Positions 23,801 through 33,569 of a stretch of 64,000 nt of DNA are shown in pieces. The translations under genes and the position numbers were made by a program. A model generated the notes under the pieces. The model did no database searches. It was not told where the DNA came from and was given only the letters and a program-made list of their open reading frames with translations. Each line of letters begins with the position of its first letter. Position 1 is the first letter of the stretch. Source of the DNA: Macrobrachium rosenbergii (Eukaryota > Arthropoda > Malacostraca > Decapoda > Palaemonidae); contig NC_089767.1 of NCBI RefSeq assembly GCF_040412425.1, positions 4,277,448-4,341,447 of the forward strand, written 5' to 3'.

Positions 23801-25115
23801 ATTTTGCAGGTGATAAATGAAAATTAAATTGGTAATTTGTTTTTTGTTCCAAAGTTTTTATCAGGTATGAATCTGATATTTACTTTCTAGGGAAAGCCAT
23901 ACTTCTTTTTTTTTACCCAATAAGTTTGAAATGCTAAGTACAGGTATGCTGTCTTGAAAGGTTTTTGGAGATTATTCCATAATAAATACAAAGATATTTG
24001 TATTTGGTGTGGTCAGCCCTATGTGATAAGACTTTTAACTCAGTGTTTTAGTTAAACTATTTGGGAGAGTAATGTTTTTGTTAACAGCAAAAGAAGTTGC
24101 TTATACCATTTAATAAATTTGACATTACATAGATGTTAAGGGAAATTTGCAAAATTGATGCATTCTGTTTAATTTGAATGTTTTATACTGGTAGACTCAT
24201 TTTAATCACTGTATTCCAGAAAAGGTAGATGTTATGAAACACAAGAATTTTGGGGTATTTTACAATCACCTCTTCAAACAGAAAATGGGTGAATCGGAGG
24301 TGAAGAAAGAACCAGTTAGTGATGGGGATGAAGACAGTAAAATGGGAATTATTAAGAAGAGAGAAGACCCCAAACGACAGAAGCACTACAGAACTCAGCG
24401 AGATCTAAGCGAGTCGCCCGAACGGGAAAGCAGAAGTAGACCGAAGGCTATGAAACAAGAAGACAATTCTTCTGATTCAGAAGACGAGAAAGAGATGCAG
24501 TTGTACAGAGACAGAAGAGAGAAATATAAGTCTATGGAAAACAAGAAGGATGATGATAAAAAGTCAAAAGACAAGGATGATAAGGGCAGAGAAAGAGGCA
24601 GATCACAAGAGCGAGCACGAGACAGGAACAAGTCTGACGACAAAGGGAAGAATGAGAAGCGCGATAAAAAATACGTGAGAGATAAATCTCACGAACGAGA
24701 AAGGAATAACAGAGGCAGACACAGATCTCGATCACGAGAACATTACAGAAGAAGCAGCAGGTCTAAAAGTCCTGCTAACAAACGGGACGATCGCCGTCGC
24801 AGAGAAAGCAGATCTCGATCCCCTCAGAGAAGTTCAAAAAATCATGACAGAGTGAAGGTCAAAGAGGAGCCCAACAAGTCTCCTGAGCGAAAAGAGAGGA
24901 GGGAAAGGAGAGACGAAAACTCCAAGCAAGACAGAGACGACGAATTCGTACACAAAGCAAATGTAAAAATTAAGAAAGAAAGTGAATTAGAAGAAAAAGA
25001 GAAGAGAATGGACAGAATCAGAAAATTGTTCACGAAACGGACTGTTGGAGAAAAGTTTGATCAAGCTCTCCAGAGATTTTACATCAGAAAGGCAGAACGA
25101 GAAGCAAATGGCTAG
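5832..25115 (+). CDS. NSRP1: NSRP1/CCDC55-like nuclear speckle splicing regulatory protein, five coding exons
   Basis: The coding exons are 5832-5854, 13250-13397, 17663-17824, 22121-22328 and 24220-25115. Joined, they give 1,437 nt, or 478 aa plus TAG. All junctions are GT-AG and all phases agree. The order matches vertebrate NSRP1: an N-terminal YGLILPNK (residues 9-16), an acidic stretch (33-46), the block ALEEDASVFQYDEIYDEMQ (76-94), then PKYI (112-115). DKESFVT-like residues and a charged coiled-coil region follow, then FGVFYNHL, and a long tail rich in RS, RE and RD pairs with a basic end. The vertebrate protein is about 560 aa, so this one is shorter, mainly in the RS-rich tail. The family is known as a speckle protein that influences alternative splice-site choice; that role is inferred here from similarity. 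The introns are packed with transposon remnants, but the coding exons look intact. Identity is secure. The exon 1 call rests on phase and family similarity. Confidence 0.93.
6157..6455 (+). repeat. ~300-bp SINE-like repeat (family S1)
   Basis: It begins CCCTGTAGAGGGGTAG, followed by a GTGCGCCTCAC-like box, and ends with TGAATGACCTC and GCTTGGCC. This is the first of about a dozen related copies in the window. The 3' half is T-rich in this orientation. Confidence 0.85.
7230..8740. mobile_element. Deleted DIRS-like element with inverted ends
   Basis: The left block (about 7230-7430) and right block (about 8510-8740) are diverged inverted copies of the same terminal sequence. Shared marks are TACAAAC, CACTTTTTCTT-like and AAGCCTTTTAT boxes, also seen near 9.06, 12.24, 17.4-17.6 and 25.7 kb. 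No recombinase or RT coding is left, so this is a shortened derivative. Confidence 0.55.
8273..8515 (+). repeat. ~120-bp direct tandem duplication
   Basis: Two adjacent, nearly identical copies start at about 8273 and 8393 with AGTCAAATCAG and end with TTTTTTTCCTA. The second copy differs by only a few substitutions and one two-base insertion. A related single copy lies at 17340-17420. Confidence 0.9.
9050..9420 (+). mobile_element. DIRS-like terminal block
   Basis: Same orientation and box order as the left end at 7.23 kb: TACAAACCAAAGCC, GATAACAAGG, then AGCACTTTTTCT. No inverted partner is close by. Confidence 0.5.
10800..11800 (+). pseudogene. Possible decayed gag-like ORF of a DIRS-like element
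   Basis: Joined short frames read like a retroelement first ORF, for example KALNFLSHQGANLW near 11,330-11,375 and LGFSLE near 11.0 kb. Stops and frameshifts are frequent. It is followed by a terminal block at 12240-12440. The assignment rests on remembered similarity of DIRS first ORFs. Confidence 0.35.
12240..12440 (+). mobile_element. DIRS-like terminal block
   Basis: It carries CTACAAACCATCACC, GGTCACAAGGTG and a CACTTTTTTTCAGC box, matching the inverted block at 17.40-17.62 kb. It closes the decayed gag-like region. Confidence 0.5.
13250..13397 (+). CDS. NSRP1: NSRP1 coding exon 2
   Basis: The acceptor is TATATTTCAG and the donor is GTTAGT. The exon starts with the last base of a split Gln codon and ends on a complete Lys codon. 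It encodes YGLILPNK, an Asp/Glu-rich run (DSDDELEKDDDDDE), and NWVEASLK. This corresponds to the N-terminal block of vertebrate NSRP1 up to its acidic serine-rich region. Confidence 0.93.
14406..14734. mobile_element. pogo/Tigger-like MITE with TA duplication
   Basis: This 329-bp element has imperfect terminal inverted repeats (CAGTCGACCCC at the left, GTGGTCGGCTG at the right) and a TA on each side (14404-14405 and 14735-14736). It contains CGCGAATA/TCCGCGAATAC motifs repeated near both ends. The end sequence and sub-terminal CGCG-rich phrases recall vertebrate MER2/Tigger elements of the pogo group. No transposase is encoded. Confidence 0.75.
15780..16214 (+). pseudogene. DIRS-like RNase H segment
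   Basis: The translation shows LHIKVLEVQATLLALQAFQE, then QLVDHLVVLM, and later GKWNVLTDQLSCQGQLVGT. It matches the usual pattern (H-I-N-x-L-E-x-x-A, then N-x-L-A-D-x-L-S-R) of RNase H in DIRS elements. The middle, where catalytic Asp residues are expected, is poorly preserved. Confidence 0.7.
16223..16922 (+). pseudogene. DIRS-like connecting region and tyrosine recombinase N-terminus, frameshifted
   Basis: Successive frames read RKPPVFCSLI and ALEDAFQHP (16.23-16.43 kb), INRVLITPCLRI (16.37 kb), and SVSAEKGYLLALSRVF followed by LKGLNLSAS (16.75-16.84 kb). These follow the usual order into the SAM-like N-domain of DIRS recombinases. At least three frame changes separate them. Confidence 0.6.
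17663..17824 (+). CDS. NSRP1: NSRP1 coding exon 3
   Basis: The exon has 54 complete codons, phase 0 at both ends, a T-rich tract with TTTTTAG as acceptor, and GTATGT as donor. It holds the family's most recognisable block, ALEEDASVFQYDEIYDEMQ, followed by an Ala/Lys/Gln-rich stretch. The acceptor lies only about 40 nt past the end of a DIRS-like terminal repeat in the upstream intron. Confidence 0.95.
17935..18507 (+). repeat. Minisatellite, ~37-bp unit, about 14-15 copies
   Basis: The unit is ATGCTACACAGTCTTG followed by TTCCTCTTTGTTATTTCCCA. Copies differ by small deletions and a C/T variant (TTTGTT versus TTCGTT) that is clustered in the middle. The unit has no stop in any plus frame and is not a multiple of three, so all three frames stay open for about 200 codons. 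These are not genes. Confidence 0.95.
19566..19690 (-). repeat. Short dispersed repeat related to 47.4 and 51.2 kb
   Basis: It contains ACTGAATCACGAAAATATGG, AACGTGATGAATATATAAAG and a CCTTCGTGGATTTTGTC end. The same phrases occur at 51.18-51.33 kb, where more of the unit is kept. Possibly the terminal region of a Penelope-like or other retroelement. Confidence 0.7.
20985..21240 (+). mobile_element. LINE 3' end with short (AAT)n tail
   Basis: It begins with the decayed C-terminus (AAGCAAAAATGCAATGCATT), then a 3' UTR with GAAAGCTTGAATTTCAAGCC and TTGTTCCATA, and ends in AATAATAATAAA. It is the same family as at 48.6-49.15 kb. Confidence 0.75.
22121..22328 (+). CDS. NSRP1: NSRP1 coding exon 4
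   Basis: The acceptor is ATCTTTTCAG and the donor is GTAATT. The exon begins PKYIQNIIKQAEKRKLEGER and ends in KLEELRE plus one base of a split Glu codon. The charged heptad-like pattern predicts a coiled coil. The segment DMFADKESFVTPSYLKKM matches the conserved D-K-E-x-F-V-T region of vertebrate NSRP1. Confidence 0.95.
22329..24219 (+). other. NSRP1: NSRP1 intron 4
   Basis: This 1.9-kb intron is AT-rich and apparently single-copy. I recognise no repeat family or RNA gene in it. Confidence 0.8.
24220..25115 (+). CDS. NSRP1: NSRP1 last coding exon, RS/RE-rich tail
   Basis: The acceptor is GTATTCCAG. The first two bases complete the Glu codon begun in exon 4. The exon encodes KVDVMKHKNFGVFYNHLFKQ, equivalent to the FYRHLL segment of vertebrates. 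About 250 residues rich in Lys, Arg, Glu, Asp and Ser follow, with RS clusters such as HRSRSREHYRRSSRSKSP, and then a basic C-terminus (FDQALQRFYIRKAEREANG). TAG is at 25113-25115. Long reading frames on the opposite strand here are shadows of the biased composition. Confidence 0.95.
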
Positions 25116-25475
25116 CTTGAGGCCGTATCATTACATTTCTGAAGATATCCTCACTGGTTATCCTTCAGAAAAGCTGTACCAGACAGTGGACAAATTATGC
25201 AAACCTTTGGACCAGAAAACAGGTTATCTTTCTTCTTCCCTCTAGACTGCTATTTTTGTATTTTACCAACATGGTTTAAAAATCTGAAAATTGTTTATTA
25301 TGAAAAATTGATCTGTCTAATTTGTATCTTTTTTTAGCATTGTTTGAAAATAAGACTTTTACTACAGTAAAATATGACACAAGGCTAGTTGTATTTTTGT
25401 CACTTCGCATCAACAAATGTCTGTGCAGGACTTTAATCTGATGTAGAAATAAATACAGAAATACTTTGGATGACA
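25116..25475 (+). other. NSRP1: NSRP1 3' untranslated region with AATAAA at 25448
   Basis: The sequence after the stop is AT-rich and has no further coding similarity. A canonical AATAAA lies at 25448-25453, followed by a T/G-containing stretch, so cleavage near 25,465-25,480 is likely. The UTR would be about 350 nt. Confidence 0.6.
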
Positions 25476-25689
25476 TCATAAGATATATGTTTGAGGCACA
25501 CAGTAGAAAAACAAACTAAATTGCCACTTTTCTCCATAAGTGGAGAAAATGTATTCAAAGTTTTGCAGACTTTAAATAGCAATAACTCTGTTATCTTATT
25601 TGTTAAAAAGCTACTTTTTTTCAAAGAAAGTATCAAAAGGCACTCATCATGCACTAAACAAAATGTCTGTATGATGCAGAGCAATACAT

Positions 25690-25990
25690 ATTTGGTCCTA
25701 CAGAAATACAAACCTAACCTTGTAAGGAGTCTCCTTCACCACAGGCTGGGACAGCCACTGAACTTAATAACAAGGTTGTTAACTGGTGGTTAAAAGGAGG
25801 CTAAGTGGGGGAGTATTGCTCACTAACCCACTGCACTAAGCACTTTTTCTTCACCTGTCATCATATGAGGATGTCTTGCTGCGCTCTTCCTGACTACTGT
25901 GTTGAACTTGTGTTTTTTGTTTGGATTTTTTTTTTTTTGGAGGTGTGAAGGGTATTAGCAAGCGGAATCTTCATCCCCTCCATTTTTTCT
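25690..25990 (+). mobile_element. DIRS-like terminal block
   Basis: It carries AATACAAACCTAACC, GATAACAAGG-like, AAGCACTTTTTCTTC and GAGGATGTCTTGCT boxes, in common with 7.23-7.42 kb. It lies just beyond the NSRP1 polyadenylation site. Confidence 0.55.
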
Positions 25991-28076
25991 TAGATGGATC
26001 CCCCACTACTTAATACTTACCTTTCTTTATGAGTCAGCAATGTTGCTGCTGTTTGGAAATTTTTCGTAGAGGTAGCAGCCTTCAAGGGTTAGCCTACCTC
26101 TTCCTTCTCGCTGCCGGAAACCTCCCTTTTCCTTCCCCGAATACAACCCCTCATGGGCAAGAGATGGGTCAGAGGTGGGAAATTATACATCAACCCTTAT
26201 GATACTGACTGCTATGTCTACTGTTGCTGTAAATGCTAGGAGCTCAAGACTGTTTGAGTTTCCAGTAGCAGTCTTCCTTCCTGTGGAAGATGCCACGATC
26301 ATCAACTACTGAAACTTCGTCAAATGAAGGACCCAAATGAGAAAGGGAAACAGTGCAAAGGGTGTTCTACCACCACCTCCCTGTCTTCGAGCTCTTCATC
26401 CTCATCTCTTTCTTCACCCTCCTCTTGCAGGAGGAAGAAGAGAATTCAGAGGGTCTCTCACAAGAAGTCCTGTAAGGGTTTTGAGCAAGAGCTTTTCCTG
26501 GCCTCTGGGGGAAGAAGGGGTGTGTCTCAAACACCTACAGGTAATCAATTAGCTTCTTGGCTCATCTGGACTTGAGGATTGCCCTGGTTACTGCACAGAG
26601 GTTGTAGGGTAGGCTTTTCCTTTTGTGCTTCCCTAGAAGTACACCTGGTCGAGCCAGCACAGCCTACTATTTGCTTATTTCTGGTCTTAAGGCTGGACGC
26701 ATGTGAGCATTGAAGTTAGCTCTTCCTCCCATTTCTTTGGAAACACACTGGATAGTGCCTGTGCAATCCTGCACATACCTGGTCTACAGACCATCACATG
26801 TAAGTAGATCTTCTTCCTGAGCTTCCCTGGAAGTATCCCTGGCTGAGTCAGCCCTTCTTAACTGTTTGAATCTTGCTCAGATCTTGCATTATGCACATGT
26901 CAATGAATGATTGGTTCACGACATCCCCTCTTGGTACACGTCAGCTCTGGGATTTTATGGTAGTGCAATGCACATAACTGTTCGCCTGTAGAATACTGGG
27001 AACAAGTACAGTAGCAGATCACTCTTCCAGTGAGTAGGGGAGAGTGCGGTGACTTTCATCCCTGCTTCTCAGTGCATGTACATTGGCTTCTGACCTGTGC
27101 CTGTCTGGGAACGTGCAGGTGAGTCCACACTATCCCTTCCCTCTCATCAGTGTGTACATGGTCACTGGGATGTAGGCATATAGATTGGAGGTTTGCATGT
27201 GACAGCCCTCCTTTTATAGTACTTTCAAATGTTGAGATGTATTCATTTGCAGATGTGTTACATCCAGGTCTACTAGTGGTTTGCTACAGACCTGGAGTCA
27301 TTTTTTATGCAACAGCACTTAACTCACCCTCTTGAGCTGCCATACTTAGCCTTCGATTTTCCCAAAGCTCATGTAGTTGAGTTACTCTACTCTCTTTCGG
27401 TGTGCACAAAGTGCTTTGCCACGTGCGTACAATCTGGTTGTTTGTAGTACAGTACTATGATTCTCCATGGTACGACTCACACAAGATATGTTGTAGTGCA
27501 TCTAATAGTACTTGCATGGCAGCCCACGTGAACATGTTTGCAGCAATAGCTCAGTCTTGACCAGTCATTAAAAAGTCTGCATATTTCTACTATGATTTCA
27601 AGGTTAAATCATACTCGAGCTTAAATCATTACAGTATTGTACAAAAGACTGCAAGATGTGGACCACAATTTTAAACAGTTACTTAATCGTTTAGTTTGTT
27701 TCAGTGATCACCATGTAGTCTGTGTTCTTGTCCACAGTCTGAAGGAAAGTTCAAGACTATTGGTCTGTCAACTTCTTCATGGAGAGATTCCAATGTTTGC
27801 TTTAGGGAACTGGTAAACTCCTGGAGGTGTTTGCCCTCTCTACAGAACCCCTTCAGCAGTGTTGGTGCCATGATCGTTTGGCTCCTATTGTTAGTTTCTG
27901 GGTTCAGTCCAGTATATGATTCCATATGCTTTGTGGTCTCAATATTTCTATTTGCCAATAACTCCACTGACTGCTCAAAGCAGGTTACCAACAGCTCTAC
28001 TCCCTTCTTCAGCTGCTATTCAGGCTAATGTGAGGGTAATGAGTTTTCAATGAACAAATTGAGTGTTTATGATACA
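25991..28076. other. Probable decayed transposon interior, no gene supported
   Basis: The segment 26.28-26.57 kb encodes a Ser-rich, then Arg/Lys-rich stretch that may be the start of a DIRS first ORF. A 96-codon minus-strand frame at 27701-27991 is not low complexity but has no motif I know. The rest is unassigned. Confidence 0.35.
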
Positions 28077-28107
28077 AAATGTTATTTTCGTGATAAAATT
28101 AAGATTC

Positions 28108-28268
28108 ATATATACTTACCAAGTAATTACATAGCTGTAGTTTAAACTCGCATGGCAGCCTTTGTTTAAAAAATCACGGTAGCATTTCGATAGTTTAGTG
28201 TAGGTGACAGCCCTGCCCACTAACAGGAGTGCTGGAAACGACTCGGCAGAAAACCTCATTCTGTTTGC
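28108..28268 (+). repeat. Left inverted terminal repeat of the DIRS-like element
   Basis: About 155 bp that pairs with 31688-31850 read on the other strand. Shared phrases include ACTTACCAAG, AATTACATAGCT, CGATAGTTTAGTGTAGGTG, and ACGACTCGGCAGAAAACCTC. Confidence 0.9.
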
Positions 28269-28909
28269 GCCTTATGTCCATGAGAGGGGAGAAGGGCAGG
28301 CTCCGATTCTGTAATTATTTGGTAAATATATATGAAGCTTAGTTTTATCATGAAAATAACATTTTCATATATATAACTTACCAAGTCATTACATAGCCAA
28401 ATTCCGCACTGACAGGAGGTGGGATACATGGGCATATTTTACTTCAAAACATTAAGTAATAGTAATGAATCCGAGATAGAAAAGTTTGCTAGCATTGAAA
28501 CAATGCTTGTCGTTTCCTTACCTGGTAAGAAAGCTACTGCAGGTGAAAACTGCCTCTGGTTGGTGCTCATCTTAACCTGTAGTGGCGTGGCAGTTGAGAC
28601 ATGGGTTGCCTCCACTTAAGTGGGAGCTTTGCAGCAGAGGATAGGCCTGGTTGCTGGCAAAGCATACACAAGTGCCCTTGCTCTGGGTGCAGTACCAATA
28701 TAAAAAACAAGAGGTACTCCTGGTGCATTGTACCTCCTGGCTCTCGAAAATTTGACACCTTACTTCAAGGCGAAGAAACAGTGGGAGAAAAAGAGATTCC
28801 TATGCTTCCTCCCCCAATACCATGCCAGCCACTGAAAATGGCTCTAAAGGTATTGCAATTTTCAAACACTGTTTCAACTTCTTTGAAACAGTGAGACAAA
28901 AAGATTGGT

Positions 28910-29116
28910 TCACACTTCCAGTAGGTCACTGCAGAATGGAAGTGAGGGACATATGTGCCTGAAAGCTAATATGGGAGAGACTGCCCTGGCATCATGAGCT
29001 TTCACTTTAAAAGTAGGCAAAATGTCCTCCTGAATCTGAGAGTGTGCCTCAGAAATTAAGTCTTTGACAAAGAAGGACAATGCTTTCTTAGTCGGAGGGC
29101 AAGATGGGTTCTTCAC
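28910..29116 (-). pseudogene. DIRS-like tyrosine recombinase fragment with HxxR box
   Basis: The translation contains VKAHDARAVSPILAFRH. HDAR fits the H-x-x-R catalytic box of tyrosine recombinases, within the A-H-D-x-R-A-V phrase typical of DIRS. The nucleophile region further on is not readable in one frame. Confidence 0.7.
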
Positions 29117-29800
29117 AGAGCACTAGAGGTTGCTGGATGGTCCTCTGATCTTCTTGGTCCTGCTCAGGTAATAACTTAAGCCCTAGCAGGACAAAGAACT
29201 TTCTTCTTCTTCAGAGCCAAGGGTGTCCGTTAAGGACTTAATGGAGAAAGAATGGGGGGCCAGGACTTGGAAGGTCCTCGTTCTTGGCAAACTGCGTCTT
29301 CTTGTGAAAAACCTGCCCTTATCAATAGCTTGGAACTCACTTATATGTTAGCAGTAGCCAAGGCCATGAGGAAAAGTCTTTTGAGTAAGGTTTCTCCGAG
29401 TAGAGGAACAAAGGGGTTCAAAAGAGGGACCTGTCAGCCACTTCAACACTACGTCCATTAAGATCTGGGATTGATGCAAAATTCAGGACCCCTGTTTTTG
29501 AAACACTGAGCTAAACACAGCTCGATACACCTTAATGGTGGAGGATGAGAGATTCCTAGATCTCCTCAGGTAAAGAATGAAATCAGCAATTTGGGTCACA
29601 GGCGTTTCATGAGAAGAGACATCGAGCCTGAGACACCAGCTTCAGAAAATTGCCCCTTATCCTGGAAGAAGCAGCTAGGAAACTGACGCCTGCATCTGGC
29701 AATAGCCTCTGCAGCATGTCTTGAAAACATTTATGCTCTGACAAGCTTCCAGACAGTCTGAAGGCTGTCAGGGCAAGAGTGGACAACCCTTCGGTATCTC

Positions 29801-30165
29801 TCAAAGTGCGGTTGTCTGAGTAAACAAGGTTTTTGGGGAAGGAGTCTCGGAAAGTCCACCCACAACCATAGCAGGTCCTAGAACCATTCTTTCATGGGCC
29901 AGAACAGAGTTATGAGAGTCATCGTAATGTTGCGATGAGCCCAAGACTTGTTCAGCACTTCCCTGACCATGTTGAAGGGCAGAAAGGCAGAGAAGACCAA
30001 GTAGGACCAACTTAGCAGGATGGTATCTGCTGCCCATGCTATAGGGTCAAGGGCCAGAGAACAAAAAATAGGAAGGCGGTGGTTCCTTGAGGTGGCAAAC
30101 AGGTCCAATGTTGGCCTACCCCCCAGTTTCACAGATTCCAGCAGACCAGGGGATCCAAGGTCCAC
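29801..30165 (-). pseudogene. DIRS-like RNase H/linker fragment
   Basis: The translation reads LGGRPTLDLFATSRNHRLPI, then FCSLALDPIAWAADTILLSW, and later MTLITLFWPMKEWF. This is the well-known segment between RNase H and recombinase (D-L-F-A-T ... W-P...W) of DIRS and related retroelements. Confidence 0.8.
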
Positions 30166-30433
30166 GCAGTGGGAAGGACCTGCTTTCGACGGGGAAGTAT
30201 GTGCCCTGCATACCCAAGGTTATCATCCAATCCCCTGGTGTCAAGACTGACTGGTTTATCTCCATCTGAACTTCATTTTCTGGACAAAGAGACTGAGGGC
30301 TCTCATGTTGCAGACTGGTCTCCAAACCCCGATGATTTGGGGACCACAAACAGATGGAATTAAATCCTTCTGAGTTGATGTCCTCAACTTCTTCTATGGC
30401 TCTCTTTCGAAGGAGAGAGGAGACCTCCTCCAA
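30116..30433 (-). pseudogene. DIRS-like reverse transcriptase fragment
   Basis: The translation has KRAIEEV, EGFNSICLWSPN, then PGDWMITLGMQGTYFPV. The last corresponds to RT motif A (usually L-D-M-Q-D-x-Y-F-H-V in this group). Both Asp positions of the motif are Gly here, so the catalytic residue is lost. Confidence 0.75.
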
Positions 30434-31687
30434 AAGGGCTGAATGCTTTTCTGCCTCTAGAGAAGGCTGTCAAAACAAAGGGAAAACAGACTAAAGGGGG
30501 CTCTCCAAGAGCAGAATGGAGTAGTCCTTCCTCAGAACTTTCATAATCCGCTGTTCTGACCCTCTGATACTCCACTTCTCCCAAAACTCAAGAAGACTGG
30601 CTTTCACTTGTGCATGGAGGACTTCTTCCTCATTTCTGGGCAAGGAATTGAGCTCCTCTTGTTAGAACTGGCTGAGAAGCGGACATTGGAGCGGATCCTA
30701 GACTGGACTTGGGATTACTCCCACAAAAGGGATGTGGCTGGAGAGGAGAGACCGTCTTAGGAACAAACGTGGAAAAAGCCTCGGGGCATTGGGAAGAATC
30801 TCTTTTCTATAAAACTTTAAGAAAAAGAGCTACAAGCCAGCCATTCCTGAGTCGACTCCTCTATTGGAGGTCTGACTTCTGGGCCTGAGTGACACCTTTA
30901 GTGGAAAGGGAGCACCAAAAATTTCTTTTCTACAAAACGCCCATAGAGAAAAGAGCTGCAAGTACTAGACAGGCAACCCTCATGGTCTTGTCCACACAAG
31001 AAAAGACTCCTAGCCAGACCGAGGCAAAGTCTCCAAGTAAATCATAGCCACCTCCTCCATTTCACTGAATTCACTAGTGTTAAAATCTTGTTACACCTAG
31101 ACTTGAGACTGGCAATGGCAAGGGTCGAAGCAAGGAAGCCAGGTGTAGGTAAATTAAAAGTAGGAGGACTAGTAGCAGGAGAAAAAGCAGGAAAGGGGGG
31201 GAGAAGGAATAGCAGGGTTATCTTCTAACTTAGGCGTAGCTAAGAGAAGTACATTTCTCGGTGCTAGAGGCCGCATCTTCTTCCTATCACTAACTTCTCT
31301 GGGTGAGATTTATGTACCCTCCACATAAGCCCAACTGGCGCTGGGCGCTTGAGAGTGGGTGTTGGGAGCTGGCACTGGGCGATCAGGCAGTTATTACACT
31401 CAGCACCAGTTCCTCCTTACTACATTATTGCACCCTACACTCACTGCAAAACATATATCTCCTTACTGCAAGGGTTATGTGAAGATTTGATCAATCTGTT
31501 TTGCAACTTGCTACAGTATTGAAAACTAGATGAACTTGAATCAGACAGAATAACAACAAAACCTGGAAAACTGATCCTGAAAGCTATCAAAGATTGAAGG
31601 CTAATCAAAATAAGCAATAATGCTTCACCGAAATCCAGCCATACAACCAAAAACCAGCAAACCCCCAACATCACTTGAGAGCTGGCA

Positions 31688-31850
31688 GAAACAGAATGAG
31701 GTTTTCTGCCGAGTCGTTTCCTGTACTCCCGTTAGTGGGCAGGGTGTGTCACCTACACTAAACTATCGAAGTGCTACTGCAGTTTTTTAAATAAAGGCTG
31801 CCGCTGAGTTGAAACTATAGCTATGTAATTGCTTGGTAAGTTTCTTATAT
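31688..31850 (-). repeat. Right inverted terminal repeat of the DIRS-like element
   Basis: Inverted partner of 28108-28268, with roughly one mismatch in eight to ten bases. It starts GAATGAGGTTTTCTGCCG and ends near GCTTGGTAAGT. The divergence suggests an old insertion. Confidence 0.9.
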
Positions 31851-31860
31851 GGAATTAATT

Positions 31861-33360
31861 TTTCATACAACCCCAATCCCTGTAACTTAAAACTAACACT
31901 TCCCAACCCCATTGCTCTTTCACAGTAGTTTCCAACACAGTAAATGAAGCAGCTAACCAATATAGACCTGTGGGAACTAAAGGCACATGCACTCACCTAC
32001 TGGTACGAGTAATTGATTTTTTTTTTTACTATGGAAGCATCCAGGATTTTCATGTGATGCTCAAAATGTTATTGTATAAAAGGTTTTGTGCTGAGTTTAA
32101 GGCATTTTTACTTTTCCCTAAATCTAAAGAAAGCAGAATAAATAAATTTCAGCAGATCTACATACACAATATTACCGACGACAATAATTAAACCTGAATA
32201 TATGTAATTAACTAAAAATAACTAAGTAAAACCAAATACAGTACTGTATATGCAATGAATAAAAATGGATAGGAAACAGCACTAATGGTGCATCTCGAGA
32301 CAAGGATACAAACTCACGAGTGTAGGAGGCCATACTGCAGAGACAGGGTACAACCCGAGGTTTGAGAACACTGGTTATATAGTCACCTCCAGCATATGGC
32401 AACTGATCACGACAGCCAAGATAACCCAGCAACCACTTATAGCAAAACATGGCAAATTTTTAAAAGTAATTTGCATTTTTCCTACGTATACAAACTGAAG
32501 TCTTCATATACAGCTCACAGCTCACATTGGACCAGCTGTGGTCTGGATAACATGGAGGGTGACCTAGTGCAGATGAAGGAGAAAGGGGATATTATCCAGG
32601 CTCTCCAACCAAAGAAGCAAAACATACCTGAACTTAAATTACAGTATTATCTTCATAAATAATGTATAAAACCTCAATTACTGATATTCAAACAAGTGTC
32701 ATTTTCTAAAATCACAAAACTTAAAATTTCACAAAAAATGCAGTTTTGAAAAATAATTCAAAAGTCAGCAAAGTTTGATGACTACCAAAATTCATTTTCT
32801 TTAATCACTGATTCTCAGGAATTAAAACTTGTCTTGAACATTAGATGGTATGGTAACTATACCATCTACAACTACATAAAATTTCTAAAAACATGCTGAT
32901 AGCCACTGCTTTTCTACAGATACAAGAAATTTCACAGGAACTAAAAAGAAAGAATATTAATTCCTTTGCATTTCCTTGAAAATTTTACATACAAAATCTA
33001 TTTACAGAATCTACAACAAACACTTCTCTTGAACACTGAGTAGCATCAGCAATACCCAGCTTGTAAATATGGATGATCTTCCTTAAAAACTATTATATAC
33101 AGTGCAGAAAAACTATTATATACAGTGCAAGTACTTGTGAATAATCTGTTCAGCTTCTTTTGGTTTGTATGCAAATGATATAGAAAAATACTTGAGCAGT
33201 CCATATTGGTTATTTGACAGTACAACATTATCAACTTCCCTTTGCTCCTTGTATAGTTCATGTATGATATCTGGCTATGTTATTTAGATACCTAAAATAT
33301 ACATAAATATAAATATGATAACAAGCAATAGAAACGGATTCCTGAAGACCTGGTCAAGGC
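31861..33360. other. Intergenic, no assignable gene
   Basis: AT-rich DNA between the DIRS-like element and the fucosyltransferase stop, expected to include its 3' UTR. A phrase at 32460-32500 (TTTTTCCTACGTATACAAAC) resembles the edge of the DIRS-like terminal blocks. Nothing else is recognised. Confidence 0.5.
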
Positions 33361-33569
33361 TCAGTTACCAATCGCCACCCAATTTTGGAAGCCTAGCTCT
33401 CCCAGAGTTGTTGGATGCATGAATGGGGTCTTAGAGCAGTTGCTAACTAAAGGGTATACTACCTCACCCCCTGCCAGATATGATCCCCAGAATCCAAAAG
33501 ATCCAACGGTCATAATGGAGTGGGAACACTGAGCCAGAAGTGCAAGGTCCTCTTCGGGTTGTTCAAAAT
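33361..33569 (-). CDS. Fucosyltransferase exon 8: C-terminal motif and stop
   Basis: The acceptor is TTACCCCATAG. It encodes DLALLAQC and [19 protein letters not shown], then [15 protein letters not shown], and ends at TGA (33361-33363). The match to the FUT1/FUT2 segment of the same position is nearly residue for residue. I could not fix a polyadenylation signal in the first few hundred bases downstream. Confidence 0.95.

Larger units (their letters stand above)
28077..31860 (-). mobile_element. DIRS-like retroelement with inverted terminal repeats
   Basis: This 3.8-kb copy is bounded by inverted repeats (28108-28268 and 31688-31850). On the minus strand the order is RT (about 30.43-30.12 kb), RNase H-like/linker (30.17-29.80 kb) and tyrosine recombinase (29.80-28.91 kb), as in DIRS1-type elements. 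Intact DIRS elements are nearer 5-6 kb. This one is internally deleted and its frames are broken, so it is not autonomous. Confidence 0.8.

Noticed and set aside
24395..25033. Ser/Leu/Phe-rich frames antisense to the NSRP1 last exon
   Set aside because: They are shadows of the Arg/Lys/Glu-rich sense codons.
27701..27991. 96-codon minus-strand frame as a gene
   Set aside because: No domain, no splice signals, and it is surrounded by decayed retroelement sequence.
29252..30584. Several plus-strand frames of 60-80 codons
   Set aside because: They are antisense to the DIRS-like RT and RNase H fragments.
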